In this document: piece after piece, positions 55,988 to 64,000 of the stretch
How positions within the stretch are numbered: position 1 is the first letter of the stretch
Layout of the letters: each line of letters begins with the position of its first letter
Source of the DNA: Kyrpidia tusciae DSM 2912
GTDB taxonomy: Bacteria > Bacillota > Bacilli > Kyrpidiales > Kyrpidiaceae
Direction: 5' to 3'
NCBI RefSeq assembly: GCF_000092905.1
Contig: NC_014098.1
Coordinates: 1,922,001-1,986,000 of the forward strand
Length of the DNA stretch: 64,000 nt
Position numbers and translations under genes: made by a program
The notes under the pieces: generated by a model
The model's input: the letters and a program-made list of their open reading frames with translations, nothing else
The model's database searches: none
Told to the model about the DNA's origin: nothing

Positions 55988-58387
55988 TCAGCCGGGCTGC
56001 CCCCCCACCGCGTCTTGACGTCTTCCCACCGCAATCTGGCAGTCGCCAATCCAGCATCCATCTTCGGACACGCCGACATCTGTCAATGCCACTTTGGTGA
56101 TCTCGTAGACTTCTTCCACCAAGCGGGAGACCCGAAGGATAATGTCCGCCGTAGCCCGGCGAGCCGGCGAATCCTCCGGGGGCCCCTCCGGGCCGGCCAC
56201 CGTCGTCAACAGGTCCTGAACATCGAGGTCTGTGAGCGGCGTGATCCGCACCGTCCGGGCGGAGGGGGAACCGACAAATAAGATCATGCCAAAGAGCGGG
56301 TCCAACTCCGCCGTCACCGAAAACCACATCGCCGCCCCGGCCACCCCCACGCTCCGCCGGATTCCCATGGCATCGAGTACTTCGTTGCAGAGCTCCCGGG
56401 GCATCCATTCCACCACCCGGGCCCTCTCCGCCGCATCCGGTCGATGCCCGCGGATGATCTGCCGGGCCCGGTCCGTATCCGCTCCTTCCAAATCCGGGAT
56501 CCGCCCCACCGGTTTCTGCCGATAGGCCCCATAGGCGGCCACCTTGGCCAAAGCCCGCACCGCCTGTTCTGGAAAAGGGTACACCGGAATCCGCTGGACA
56601 CCGGCGTCGATGGCGTGGACAAAATTGTCTTCGGTCATGAGAAAATTGGCCACGACGGGCTTGGGGGTGAAGTTGCCCTCCGCCGGGTCCGACGCCGCCT
56701 CCCGTAAGGCCTCCGCCAAGGCCCGGGCCACTTCCCGGTCATCCGAAACCCCGACAGGGGTAAACAGTACCAAAACGGCGTCCACGCCGGGGTCGTGCAG
56801 CAGCTTCGGCAGGGCTTTGCGATACCCGTCGGCCAAGGCCACAGTCCCCAGATCCACCGGGGGGCCCGCCATCCGCAATCCCTCGTTGTGCAAGGCATCC
56901 ACGGCCATCACCGCCCCGCCCGCGGTGTTCGTTACAATGGCCACCCGGTCTCCCCGGGGAAGGGGCGCCGAGGCCAGAAGCGCCGTCACATCGAACATCT
57001 CTTGGAGCGTGTTAACCCGGATGATGCCCGCCTGGCGAAAGAGCGCATCCACGAGCACGTCCCTGGCCCGGGGCAGCACCGAGCCCGTTAACGACACGGC
57101 GGTCCCGCTCTCGGTGCTCGCGCCTTTTACGGCGACGATCGGTTTCTTGCGGGTAATCCGCCGGGTGATCCGGGAGAACTTGCGCGGATTGCCAAAAGAC
57201 TCGAGGTACAGGGCGATCATGTCGGTTTCCGGGTCATCTTCCCAGTACTGGAGTAGATCGTTGCCCGACACGTCCGCCTTCACCCCCATGCTGGCAAAGC
57301 TCGAGACGCCGATCCCCATACGCCCGGCATATTCCAAAATGGTAATTCCCAGCGCCCCGGAGTGGCTGGCGATGGCAAGGGCCCCCCGCCGGGGGAATCG
57401 GGGAGCAAAACTGGCGTTGAGCCGCACCTTCGGGTCGGTGTTCACCAGCCCCAAGGAGTTCGGGCCGAGCAGTCGTGCCCCAGCCCGGCGCAAGCGGGCC
57501 GCCAACTCCGCCGGGGTGGGCACCCCTTTTTCTTCCTCCTCTGGCAGGCCCGAAGTGATGATGATCACCGATCGGACTCCAGTTGTCACGCAGTCGTCCA
57601 CCACCGGAGAAACCTGGTCGGGGGGAACCGCCACCACCGCCAACTCCACCGGTTCAGGCAGCTCCCGCAGACTGGGAAACGCCCGCACCCCGGCTACAGA
57701 GCGAGCCACGGGGTTCACGGGGTAAGCGATTCCCTGGAATCCGCCCTCCAGGATGTGCCGGAACAGAACATGGCCAAGGCCCTTCGGGTCTCGGGAGGCT
57801 CCCACCACCGCTAAAGTGGTGGGGTGAAAAAAGGGGGCGAGGGAAGCAGCGGTGGCCAATTTTTCCCGAGTTTCCTGCAAGGCTCGGATTCGTTCAGTCT
57901 GCGCGAGCTTGAGAACCAGATGGGCGACCCCCGACTGATGTTCGCTCCGGATCTCATAGCCGCTGGACAGAAAAACGCCCATCATTTTTTCGTTATCGTA
58001 TAACACATAGGCATCAAAAAATCGGAAACCGTTTTGCCAAGCGATTTCCGCCAAGTGTTCTAATAAGAGCGTCCCGATGCCCTTCCCGTGCATATGGTCG
58101 TCCACCAGGAACGCCACCTCGGCGGTCTCGTCATCCACGCGATTGTAGGTGCCGATTCCGAGGGGTTGATCCCCGGCCATGCAGAGAAGGGTCGCATCGT
58201 TCACACCATCAGCGGAAACCATGGCCTCGATCACTTCTTCAGGAACCTCCCGGATCACATGAAAAAAACGAAAATAGAGGCTCTCCGGAGAGGCAGTTTG
58301 GAACAAACGCCGCACCGTGTCCCGGTCTGAGGGCCGAGCGGGTCGAAATTCCGCCGCTCGCCCGTCCCGCAGAATGACCCTTGTCAT
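55988..58387 (-). CDS. Pat-like GNAT acetyltransferase fused to acyl-CoA-synthetase-like domains
   Basis: 799 residues: GNAT domain at about 1-170 (HMHGKGIGTLLLEHLAEIAWQNG acetyl-CoA loop), CoA-binding domain (AVVGASRDPKGLGHVLFRHILEGGF), then succinyl-CoA-ligase-like domains (ITSGLPE, GPNSLGLVN, ASHSGALG, TESGTAVSLTGSV). The C-terminal ATP-grasp is reduced to about 110 residues and lacks the LKVVSPDILHKSDVGGV-type core. Related to protein lysine acetyltransferases such as Pat/YfiQ, usually about 890 residues. Ligase activity is therefore unlikely. ATG 58387 follows GGAGGCGGG. Confidence 0.82.
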   Translation of the reverse strand: MTRVILRDGRAAEFRPARPSDRDTVRRLFQTASPESLYFRFFHVIREVPEEVIEAMVSADGVNDATLLCMAGDQPLGIGTYNRVDDETAEVAFLVDDHMHGKGIGTLLLEHLAEIAWQNGFRFFDAYVLYDNEKMMGVFLSSGYEIRSEHQSGVAHLVLKLAQTERIRALQETREKLATAASLAPFFHPTTLAVVGASRDPKGLGHVLFRHILEGGFQGIAYPVNPVARSVAGVRAFPSLRELPEPVELAVVAVPPDQVSPVVDDCVTTGVRSVIIITSGLPEEEEKGVPTPAELAARLRRAGARLLGPNSLGLVNTDPKVRLNASFAPRFPRRGALAIASHSGALGITILEYAGRMGIGVSSFASMGVKADVSGNDLLQYWEDDPETDMIALYLESFGNPRKFSRITRRITRKKPIVAVKGASTESGTAVSLTGSVLPRARDVLVDALFRQAGIIRVNTLQEMFDVTALLASAPLPRGDRVAIVTNTAGGAVMAVDALHNEGLRMAGPPVDLGTVALADGYRKALPKLLHDPGVDAVLVLFTPVGVSDDREVARALAEALREAASDPAEGNFTPKPVVANFLMTEDNFVHAIDAGVQRIPVYPFPEQAVRALAKVAAYGAYRQKPVGRIPDLEGADTDRARQIIRGHRPDAAERARVVEWMPRELCNEVLDAMGIRRSVGVAGAAMWFSVTAELDPLFGMILFVGSPSARTVRITPLTDLDVQDLLTTVAGPEGPPEDSPARRATADIILRVSRLVEEVYEITKVALTDVGVSEDGCWIGDCQIAVGRRQDAVGGQPG

Positions 58388-58530
58388 CGAATTCCCGCCT
58401 CCGTCTCCCGTTTTTCCCGCCATCTCTCCATGTATTACAGTATCAGAAAACCATTGACAGAAAAACAAATCCTCCCGGTCCATCTCTGAGGCAGATGCGC
58501 GAACGTCCAATGACAATTCTGATGGCCATC

Positions 58531-58559
58531 TTGAGTGTGCTGTTAGGTCACGTTATACT
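58531..58559 (+). promoter_or_regulatory. Promoter of the glutamate dehydrogenase gene
   Basis: TTGAGT and TATACT with a 17-bp spacer, 47 bp before the start. Confidence 0.7.
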
Positions 58560-58605
58560 GTAAGAATCGCAAACCTAAATTTCAGGAAAAGAAGGTGGAG
58601 TGGAC

Positions 58606-59871
58606 GTGTCGCTATCCCTGACCCGCTCGTCAACCCATGCTCACGGCCCGTACGAAATGGTACAGGAGCAGATCGAACGAGCCGCCGAGCATCTCGGGAT
58701 TCCCCGGAACGCCGTCGAAATCATGAAGAGGCCCAAACGCGCGCTCATCGTTCATTTTCCCGTGAAGATGGACGACGGGACGATCCGGGTGTTTGAGGGG
58801 TACCGCGTCCAACACAATGACGCCATCGGCCCGACCAAAGGGGGCATCCGTTTTCATCCCGGAGTAACTCTCGACGAGGTTAAAGCTCTGTCCATGTGGA
58901 TGACTTTCAAATGCGGTGTCGCAGGGCTACCTTACGGCGGAGCGAAGGGCGGGGTTGTGGTGGACCCCCACAGTCTTTCCGAAGGAGAACTGGAGAGGTT
59001 GAGTCGGGGATACATGGAGGCTGTGGCCCAGGTGGTGGGCCCCGACAAAGACATCCCCGCCCCGGATGTGTACACCAATCCCCAGGTGATGGGCTGGATG
59101 ATGGATACCTTCAGCCGGCTACACGGCACCTTCACCCCGGGGGTCATCACCGGAAAACCCGTGGTGATCGGCGGGTCTCTGGGGCGAAGCGATGCCACCG
59201 GCCGGGGTTGTGTCACCGCCATTGCGGAAGCAGCCAAGGACATCGGACTCCAACTGCAAGGGGCATCCGCAGCTGTCCAAGGATTTGGAAACGCCGGGCG
59301 CACGGCGGCGGAACTTTTGGCCGATCTCGGATGCAAAGTGGTGGCGGTGAGCGATTCCAAAGGGGCCCTGTACGATCCGTCGGGCCTGGACTTGCCGCGG
59401 GTGATCAAGGCCAAGGAGGCCGGCAACCTGTTGGATTACGGTCCCCAGCGCATCGATTCCTCCGAGCTTTTAGAACTCGACGTGGACATCCTCATTCCCG
59501 CCGCCCTAGAGGGCGTGATCACCGGTGCCAATGCTCCGCGGATCAAGGCCCGGATCGTCGCCGAGGCGGCCAACGGCCCCACCACCCCGGAAGCGGACCA
59601 GATTCTGTACGACAACGGTATCATGGTGATCCCAGACATTCTCGCCAATTCGGGAGGCGTCACCGTATCGTATTTTGAATGGGTTCAGAACTTGACCAAC
59701 GACTACTGGAGTGAAGACGAAGTCAACCGGCGCCTCCATCGGGCCATGGTGAAGGCCTATCGTCAGGTTCGGCAAACGGCTGACCGGCATCAGGTGGACC
59801 TCCGTACTGCGGCGTTCATGATCGCCATGCAGCGCGTGTACGAAGCGATGAAAGCCCGGGGCTGGGTCTGA
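58606..59871 (+). CDS. gdh: Glu/Leu-family dehydrogenase (NAD-type glutamate dehydrogenase)
   Basis: 421 residues. Substrate-binding GPTKGGIRFHPGVTLDEVKALSMWMTFKCGVAGLPYGGAKGGV contains the active Lys pair; the NAD domain has QGFGNAGRTAAELL and a DSKGALYDP loop. Hexameric enzyme converting glutamate to 2-oxoglutarate plus ammonia, matching rocG/gudB in arginine use. GTG 58606 is chosen for its spacing from AAGGTGG; GTG 58600 is possible. Confidence 0.92.
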   Translation: MSLSLTRSSTHAHGPYEMVQEQIERAAEHLGIPRNAVEIMKRPKRALIVHFPVKMDDGTIRVFEGYRVQHNDAIGPTKGGIRFHPGVTLDEVKALSMWMTFKCGVAGLPYGGAKGGVVVDPHSLSEGELERLSRGYMEAVAQVVGPDKDIPAPDVYTNPQVMGWMMDTFSRLHGTFTPGVITGKPVVIGGSLGRSDATGRGCVTAIAEAAKDIGLQLQGASAAVQGFGNAGRTAAELLADLGCKVVAVSDSKGALYDPSGLDLPRVIKAKEAGNLLDYGPQRIDSSELLELDVDILIPAALEGVITGANAPRIKARIVAEAANGPTTPEADQILYDNGIMVIPDILANSGGVTVSYFEWVQNLTNDYWSEDEVNRRLHRAMVKAYRQVRQTADRHQVDLRTAAFMIAMQRVYEAMKARGWV

Positions 59872-59906
59872 CCTGAGATCGGGACAGGGTCTCAAGATCG
59901 GGCAGG

Positions 59907-59929
59907 TGCCGCCTTCGGGCGGCATTTTT
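59907..59929 (+). terminator. Terminator after gdh
   Basis: TGCCGCC and GGCGGCA around TTCG, followed by TTTTT. Confidence 0.9.
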
Positions 59930-60017
59930 CTGTCTCCCCCTTTCCCGCATTGTTATGGTACACTTTCAGCGTGTGTCGTACGTCGGACAGGGAAAGGAAC
60001 GTTGAACGACGAGGACC

Positions 60018-61565
60018 ATGGGGCGACCAATCGTCATATTTTCTGCCGTTTCCCAAAGGTTTGCCCGCCATGCGTCGCAGTTAGTGCGGCGGTTTTCCCG
60101 GGTGGTGGAAGGAGCATATGCCCTGCTGGTGTTCATCCTGGCGACAGGCATTCTCCTCACCCCGCCGGCGATCGGGATGGCGAATAACGGGGATTTTGAG
60201 CGCATCATGTATCAACCCGAGGTCGGGTTGGCGTTCAATACCACTGACCCGCACCTTCGATATTTTAATTGGGTCAACCGGTATTTTGCCGTGGTGGGAG
60301 GCGGAGACGCCCGTTACCCATCCTCCCTCGCTCTGTTGCTACAGCCGGCCATCGCCGTCAGCCAATGGTTATACGGCCGTCCGCTGTTCGACCTGTCGGT
60401 CCTCGCCGTTTTTTACACGGCTTTGCTGGCCGTGGCCGCATTTTTCACCTTAGGCGCCCTGCGCCGCGTCCTGCCCCCGTGGGCGACGGTGTTCGCCGCC
60501 CTGGCAGGGATCGTTGTGTACTGCGATGTCGCTTATCTGGCCTACTGCCGCTCTTTGTACAGCGAAGCCGTTTCTTTTGTTTCTTTTATGTTTCTCCTGG
60601 CTTTTATCTTAGTTTTACTGACCCGGCCGGTGCCGAGAATCTGGGGACTTGTGGCCTTTGGCGCCGCTGCTGTCGCTTTTGGCACCGCCAAGCTACAAAT
60701 GGCGCCCTTGGCCCTGGTTCTCGGGGTGTTCGCGGTGCGCTTGGCACATCTGAGGCGGGACCGGTTGTGGCGGGTCGCATCCGTCCTTTGCGCGGTGGTG
60801 GTAGTGGGGGCCTCGGCGGCGTGCTATACCCTCACACCCCGGGCCTTCGCTTATACGAACCTGTACCACAGCGTGTTCGACGGCATCCTGGTGAATCCGG
60901 CAACCAGGGCGCAGGACCTCCGGGCACTTCATCTCGACCCCAAGTTGGCCGTGCTGGCTGGAACCACGTATTTTGACCGCCATCCCATCGATGTTCGCGG
61001 GCGAGAGTTCAGGGAGCGATTTTACAGGAAGATCGGTTGGACCCAAATCGCGGGATTTTATCTCACCCATCCCTCTCGGTTCATTGAGGCGATGCAACAG
61101 AGTCACCGGGACGCCCTGGCGATGCGGCCGCCATACCTCGGCAATTACGAGCGGTCATCCGGGATGCCCGCCAAGACCCTGACCCACCGTTTTTCTGTGT
61201 GGAGTGACACGAAAAGAGACTGGTTCCCGTCTTCGGTATGGGTCTTGGGCGGTTATTGGTTGGTTTACGGGGCTGTGGCCGTGCGGGGCCTGCGTGTTCA
61301 CGGTTTCAAATCAGTCGATGGGTTGGATAGTGGCCCTCGGCTTGCAGAATTCGCTTTATGGGTCGGCACCCTGGCGGTGATCCAGTTTCCAATTCCCTAT
61401 CTTGCCGAAGGTCGTAACGAACTTATCAAACACCTGTTTACGTACGATCTCCTGTGGGACACGACCTTGCTCATCTCGGGCACGTGGGCGATCGCCAAGA
61501 TCGAGTCGGCCATCCGGTTGAGGAAGCGCCAGCGGGTGATTGTGTCTGAAACCACGGCTGGATAA
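60018..61565 (+). CDS. Multi-pass membrane glycosyltransferase-like protein (WsfD-like)
   Basis: 515 residues with about nine to ten hydrophobic segments and an early extracytoplasmic loop containing ANNGDFERIMYQPEVGL. The Asp/Glu in NGDFER after the first helix is the layout of GT-C transferases. It resembles WsfD-type proteins for surface glycan synthesis, but no neighbours support a glycan cluster. The SD (GAGG, three bases before ATG) is poor, so the start is uncertain. Confidence 0.65.
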   Translation: MGRPIVIFSAVSQRFARHASQLVRRFSRVVEGAYALLVFILATGILLTPPAIGMANNGDFERIMYQPEVGLAFNTTDPHLRYFNWVNRYFAVVGGGDARYPSSLALLLQPAIAVSQWLYGRPLFDLSVLAVFYTALLAVAAFFTLGALRRVLPPWATVFAALAGIVVYCDVAYLAYCRSLYSEAVSFVSFMFLLAFILVLLTRPVPRIWGLVAFGAAAVAFGTAKLQMAPLALVLGVFAVRLAHLRRDRLWRVASVLCAVVVVGASAACYTLTPRAFAYTNLYHSVFDGILVNPATRAQDLRALHLDPKLAVLAGTTYFDRHPIDVRGREFRERFYRKIGWTQIAGFYLTHPSRFIEAMQQSHRDALAMRPPYLGNYERSSGMPAKTLTHRFSVWSDTKRDWFPSSVWVLGGYWLVYGAVAVRGLRVHGFKSVDGLDSGPRLAEFALWVGTLAVIQFPIPYLAEGRNELIKHLFTYDLLWDTTLLISGTWAIAKIESAIRLRKRQRVIVSETTAG

Positions 61566-61592
61566 ACATGAAGCGGGGAAAACGTATCGACC

Positions 61593-61624
61593 TTGACGGC
61601 CATTGGAAATAACCATATAGTTAT
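61593..61624 (+). promoter_or_regulatory. ars operon promoter with ArsR operator
   Basis: TTGACG (61593-61598) and TATAGT (61616-61621) with a 17-bp spacer. A near-perfect dyad ATAACCATATAGTTAT (61609-61624) covers the -10, as usual for ArsR sites. Confidence 0.78.
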
Positions 61625-61652
61625 GTTAGAATGGCTCCCGGAGGGGATCGAC

Positions 61653-62042
61653 GTGGACATTCGAGAACTGGCTGACGTCTTTAAGGTGCTGGGGGACCCG
61701 ACCCGTCTTCAAATCTTGACTCTCCTCAACGTCCGGGATTGTTGCGTCTGTGAGCTGGTGCCGCTGTTTGGGATCTCCCAACCCGCGGTGTCCAAACACT
61801 TGGCGCGACTACGGACAGTGCGGTTGGTCACGGAAACCCGCCGGGGACAATGGGTATTTTACTCCATCAACCGAGAACGGCTCAAAGAGGTCGTGGCAGC
61901 AATAGATCCGCTGCCGGGGCTCTCTGGCCCTTTGAAAGAGTTGGCAAACCGAGGGCCAGCCCCTATGTGCAGCGCGGAGCCGGCAACGGGCACGCCGGCA
62001 GCCGGTACTCCGACGGCCGTAATCAAAGGAGAGGTGCGGTGA
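61653..62042 (+). CDS. arsR: Arsenical resistance repressor ArsR
   Basis: 129-residue winged-helix repressor ([30 protein letters not shown]). As(III) ligands are C30, C31 and C33 in DCCVCEL. GTG 61653 after GGAGGGG. The stop overlaps the acr3 start by one base. The tail is a Pro/Thr/Ala-rich extension of about 25 residues. Confidence 0.93.
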   Translation: MDIRELADVFKVLGDPTRLQILTLLNVRDCCVCELVPLFGISQPAVSKHLARLRTVRLVTETRRGQWVFYSINRERLKEVVAAIDPLPGLSGPLKELANRGPAPMCSAEPATGTPAAGTPTAVIKGEVR

Positions 62043-63100
62043 TGGTTGACCAAATCCAGAAGCGATTATCGCCCTTGGATCGGTATCTGACCGTGTGGAT
62101 TCTTCTGGCCATGGCTGCAGGCGTGGCCCTGGGCGCGTGGGTGCCGGAATTCACCGGCGCGCTCCAACAGTTTCAAATCGGCACCACCTCCATTCCCATC
62201 GCCGCCGGGCTGATCCTCATGATGTATCCCCCTTTGGCCAAGGTACGTTATGAGGAGCTCCCGAAGGTCTTTCGGGACAAGAGAGTCTTGGCACTCTCCC
62301 TGTTTCAAAACTGGGTCATCGGGCCTCTGCTCATGTTCGGGTTGGCGATTCTTTTTCTCCGGGACCAGCCGGCCTATATGACGGGATTGATCTTGATCGG
62401 TCTGGCCCGGTGCATCGCCATGGTCATCGTCTGGAATGATTTGGCCTGCGGCAATCGCGAATACGCCGCCGGTCTGGTCGCCCTAAACTCCATTTTCCAG
62501 GTAGTGTTCTATTCGGTCTATACCTATCTTTTTGCAACCTTCCTCCCCAGCGCACTGGGTTTGCAGGGTGTGGCGGTACACGTTTCAATGGGCGAAGTGG
62601 CCCAAAGCGTTCTTTTATATCTCGGCGTCCCTTTCGCCGCAGGGATTGTGACGCGATTCACCCTCCTTCGGTGGAAGGGCCGTGATTGGTATGATCGCGT
62701 TTTTGTGCCTCGCATCAGTCCGCTGACCCTGGTTGCCCTCCTGTTCACGATTATTGTGATGTTTTCCCTGAAGGGTGAGACGATTGTTCAGATTCCGATG
62801 GATGTGGTGCGCATTGCGATACCCCTCGTGCTGTATTTCGTCCTGATGTTTTTTATCTCATACTGGCTCGGGCAAAAGGCCGGGGCAGATGCTCCGGTGA
62901 CCACCACCCTCTCTTTTACAGCCGCCAGCAACAATTTTGAACTGGCCATCGCCGTGGCGGCCGGGGTGTTCGGCATAGGCTCCGGTGAGGCCTTCGCGGC
63001 GGTCATCGGGCCCCTCGTGGAAGTTCCGGTGATGTTGATGCTGGTTCATGTGGCCAACCGCTTGCGAAGACGGGAATCGCCTGTGGGGGGACGGGTTTAG
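62042..63100 (+). CDS. acr3: Arsenite efflux transporter Acr3
   Basis: 352 residues, ten membrane helices. The conserved Cys lies in [33 protein letters not shown], typical of ACR3. Exports arsenite using the proton gradient. ATG 62042 after GAGAGGTG. Confidence 0.94.
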   Translation: MVDQIQKRLSPLDRYLTVWILLAMAAGVALGAWVPEFTGALQQFQIGTTSIPIAAGLILMMYPPLAKVRYEELPKVFRDKRVLALSLFQNWVIGPLLMFGLAILFLRDQPAYMTGLILIGLARCIAMVIVWNDLACGNREYAAGLVALNSIFQVVFYSVYTYLFATFLPSALGLQGVAVHVSMGEVAQSVLLYLGVPFAAGIVTRFTLLRWKGRDWYDRVFVPRISPLTLVALLFTIIVMFSLKGETIVQIPMDVVRIAIPLVLYFVLMFFISYWLGQKAGADAPVTTTLSFTAASNNFELAIAVAAGVFGIGSGEAFAAVIGPLVEVPVMLMLVHVANRLRRRESPVGGRV

Positions 63101-63201
63101 GAAAATGAGACGCAGCGGAGGCCGGGGAGCTATAAAAGTATCACGCGAGGACAACCGGTAGAGCGTCCGGCGGTCTTCGCGACGAATACGGAGGTGCCCT
63201 C

Positions 63202-63684
63202 ATGAATTCTCGGACGGAAACGAGCGAAAGCGGACTTGATCGGGAAACCGGACAACATCGTGCAATTTTATATTTTATCTGCACCGGCAATTCCTGCCGC
63301 AGCCAAATGGCCGAAGGGTGGGCAAAGCATTTGGGTGGGGATCGGTTCCAGGTGTACAGCGGGGGCCTCGAACCCCGGGGTGTCCACCCTCTGACTGTGG
63401 AAGTGATGCGAGAGGTCGGTATCGACATCTCCGGTCAAACCAGCGATCCCATCGATCCGACACTGCTGACCCGAGCGGATTGGGCGATCACCTTGTGCGG
63501 GGATGCCGAGGAGCGGTGCCCGGTGACTCCCCCGACAGTGAAGCGTTTACACTGGGGCTTGCCGGATCCCGCCAAAGTCACCGGCAGCCCCGACGAAATC
63601 ATGGAGGCATTCCGGCGGGTTCGCGACGAAATCGGCAGACGGGTACAGGAGTTTTTGAACGATGGAACGACGGCGACTCGCTGA
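63202..63684 (+). CDS. arsC: Arsenate reductase, thioredoxin-coupled (LMW-PTP fold)
   Basis: 160 residues. P-loop CTGNSCRS with C27; relay Cys C99 and C106 in [23 protein letters not shown] follows. Reduces arsenate to arsenite for Acr3. It carries an N-terminal extension of about 20 residues compared with common ArsC. Confidence 0.94.
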   Translation: MNSRTETSESGLDRETGQHRAILYFICTGNSCRSQMAEGWAKHLGGDRFQVYSGGLEPRGVHPLTVEVMREVGIDISGQTSDPIDPTLLTRADWAITLCGDAEERCPVTPPTVKRLHWGLPDPAKVTGSPDEIMEAFRRVRDEIGRRVQEFLNDGTTATR

Positions 63685-63707
63685 GCCCCCTGGCGACGGT
63701 GGTCGCT

Positions 63708-63737
63708 TTGCCCCCATCCGTTCGAATCCGGTATAAT
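63708..63737 (+). promoter_or_regulatory. Promoter before the terminal flavoprotein gene
   Basis: TTGCCC and TATAAT with an 18-bp spacer. Confidence 0.6.
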
Positions 63738-63795
63738 TGCATGGGGAGATCCCACTCAAAGATAGAACGGTTCCTACGAAAGGATGGGTGCAACC

Positions 63796-64000
63796 ATGTA
63801 TGACGTGGCGATCATTGGAGCGGGCCCGGCGGGGGCCAGCGCGGCTTTGTTTACAGCAAAGGCGGGGAAAAAAACTCTCGTAATCGACAGCGACCAAAGC
63901 ATCACCAAGCGGGCGTGGATTGAAAACCACTACGGAGTCAAAGAAATCGCCGGGCCGGATCTCATCGAGATCGGCAAGCAACAGGCCGCTCACTTTGGGG
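63796..64000 (+). CDS. FAD-dependent pyridine nucleotide-disulfide oxidoreductase, TrxB-like (3' end outside window)
   Basis: Visible 68 residues begin MYDVAIIGAGPAGASAALFTAKAGKKTLVIDSD, the FAD dinucleotide-binding motif, then WIENHYGVKEIAGPDLIEIGKQQA as in thioredoxin-reductase-like proteins. The CXXC region is not reached. It could provide electrons for ArsC via thioredoxin. Separate promoter from the ars operon. Confidence 0.78.
   Translation, partial: MYDVAIIGAGPAGASAALFTAKAGKKTLVIDSDQSITKRAWIENHYGVKEIAGPDLIEIGKQQAAHFG

Overview
The window reads as chromosomal DNA of a GC-rich, endospore-forming member of the Bacillota. Supporting genes are cotJABC, sleB, spoVAC, spoVAD and spoVAF, murT-gatD, perR, S-box and c-di-AMP riboswitches, a TRAP-like leader, GTG/TTG starts behind strong Shine-Dalgarno (SD) sites, and many G34/C34 tRNA anticodons. 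The gene set resembles Kyrpidia/Alicyclobacillaceae; that placement is inference, not a database result.

Layout. 1-5 kb: gatD (cut by the window edge) and murT (lipid II amidation), trpE-trpG behind a leader with GAG triplets at 5-nt period, then dps. 5.1-5.75 kb: a six-gene tRNA operon. 5.9-19.8 kb: perR, a 3D-domain wall protein under a c-di-AMP riboswitch, a spoVA-type operon (DUF1657, DUF421, spoVAC, spoVAD), a two-component system, cotJABC, sleB, a GDSL hydrolase, spoVAF, endonuclease IV, an amidase that runs into a second tRNA operon, and a DUF2062 gene. 20-22 kb: rocD and an unknown gene.

22.6-31.9 kb: a 9.2-kb integrated element inserted in a tRNA-Cys gene in the middle of a tRNA operon. 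It is bounded by a 90-bp perfect direct repeat, each copy holding a complete tRNA-Cys. Its rightward arm carries an XRE regulator, a primase-polymerase, a DUF3987 replicative ATPase, small ORFs and a sigma-region-4-like regulator. Its leftward arm carries a tyrosine integrase followed by five small unknown genes. The noncoding parts hold a seven-copy ACTCTGCA array, five 18-bp tandem repeats and a block of repeats with 10/11-bp period. No relaxase, capsid or packaging gene is visible, so it looks like an integrative replicon or a satellite-like element. Its left end supplies a promoter facing the tRNA genes it has cut off.

32-48.7 kb: the rest of the tRNA genes, a DUF881 gene, an ABC importer of the TrpXYZ-like class, csp, greA, a polysaccharide deacetylase, a histidine kinase with a four-Cys PAS region plus its LuxR-type partner, a tandem HD/HD-GYP protein joined to a universal stress domain, metNIQ under a SAM riboswitch, two 51-residue proteins, a VTT-family membrane protein, csoR-copZ and a galT-like gene. 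48.8-64 kb: a second c-di-AMP riboswitch in front of an unknown 100-residue gene, an SDR, pssA, an M32 carboxypeptidase, a two-CXXC disulfide oxidoreductase, a glutamate-synthase-like FMN protein, a Pat-like GNAT/CoA-binding protein, glutamate dehydrogenase, a WsfD-like membrane protein, and an arsenic operon (arsR-acr3-arsC) followed by a flavoprotein cut by the window edge.

Themes that connect genes: spore formation and germination, c-di-AMP and SAM riboswitch control of envelope and methionine genes, arginine/glutamate catabolism (rocD, gdh), and metal and oxidative stress (perR, dps, csoR-copZ, ars).
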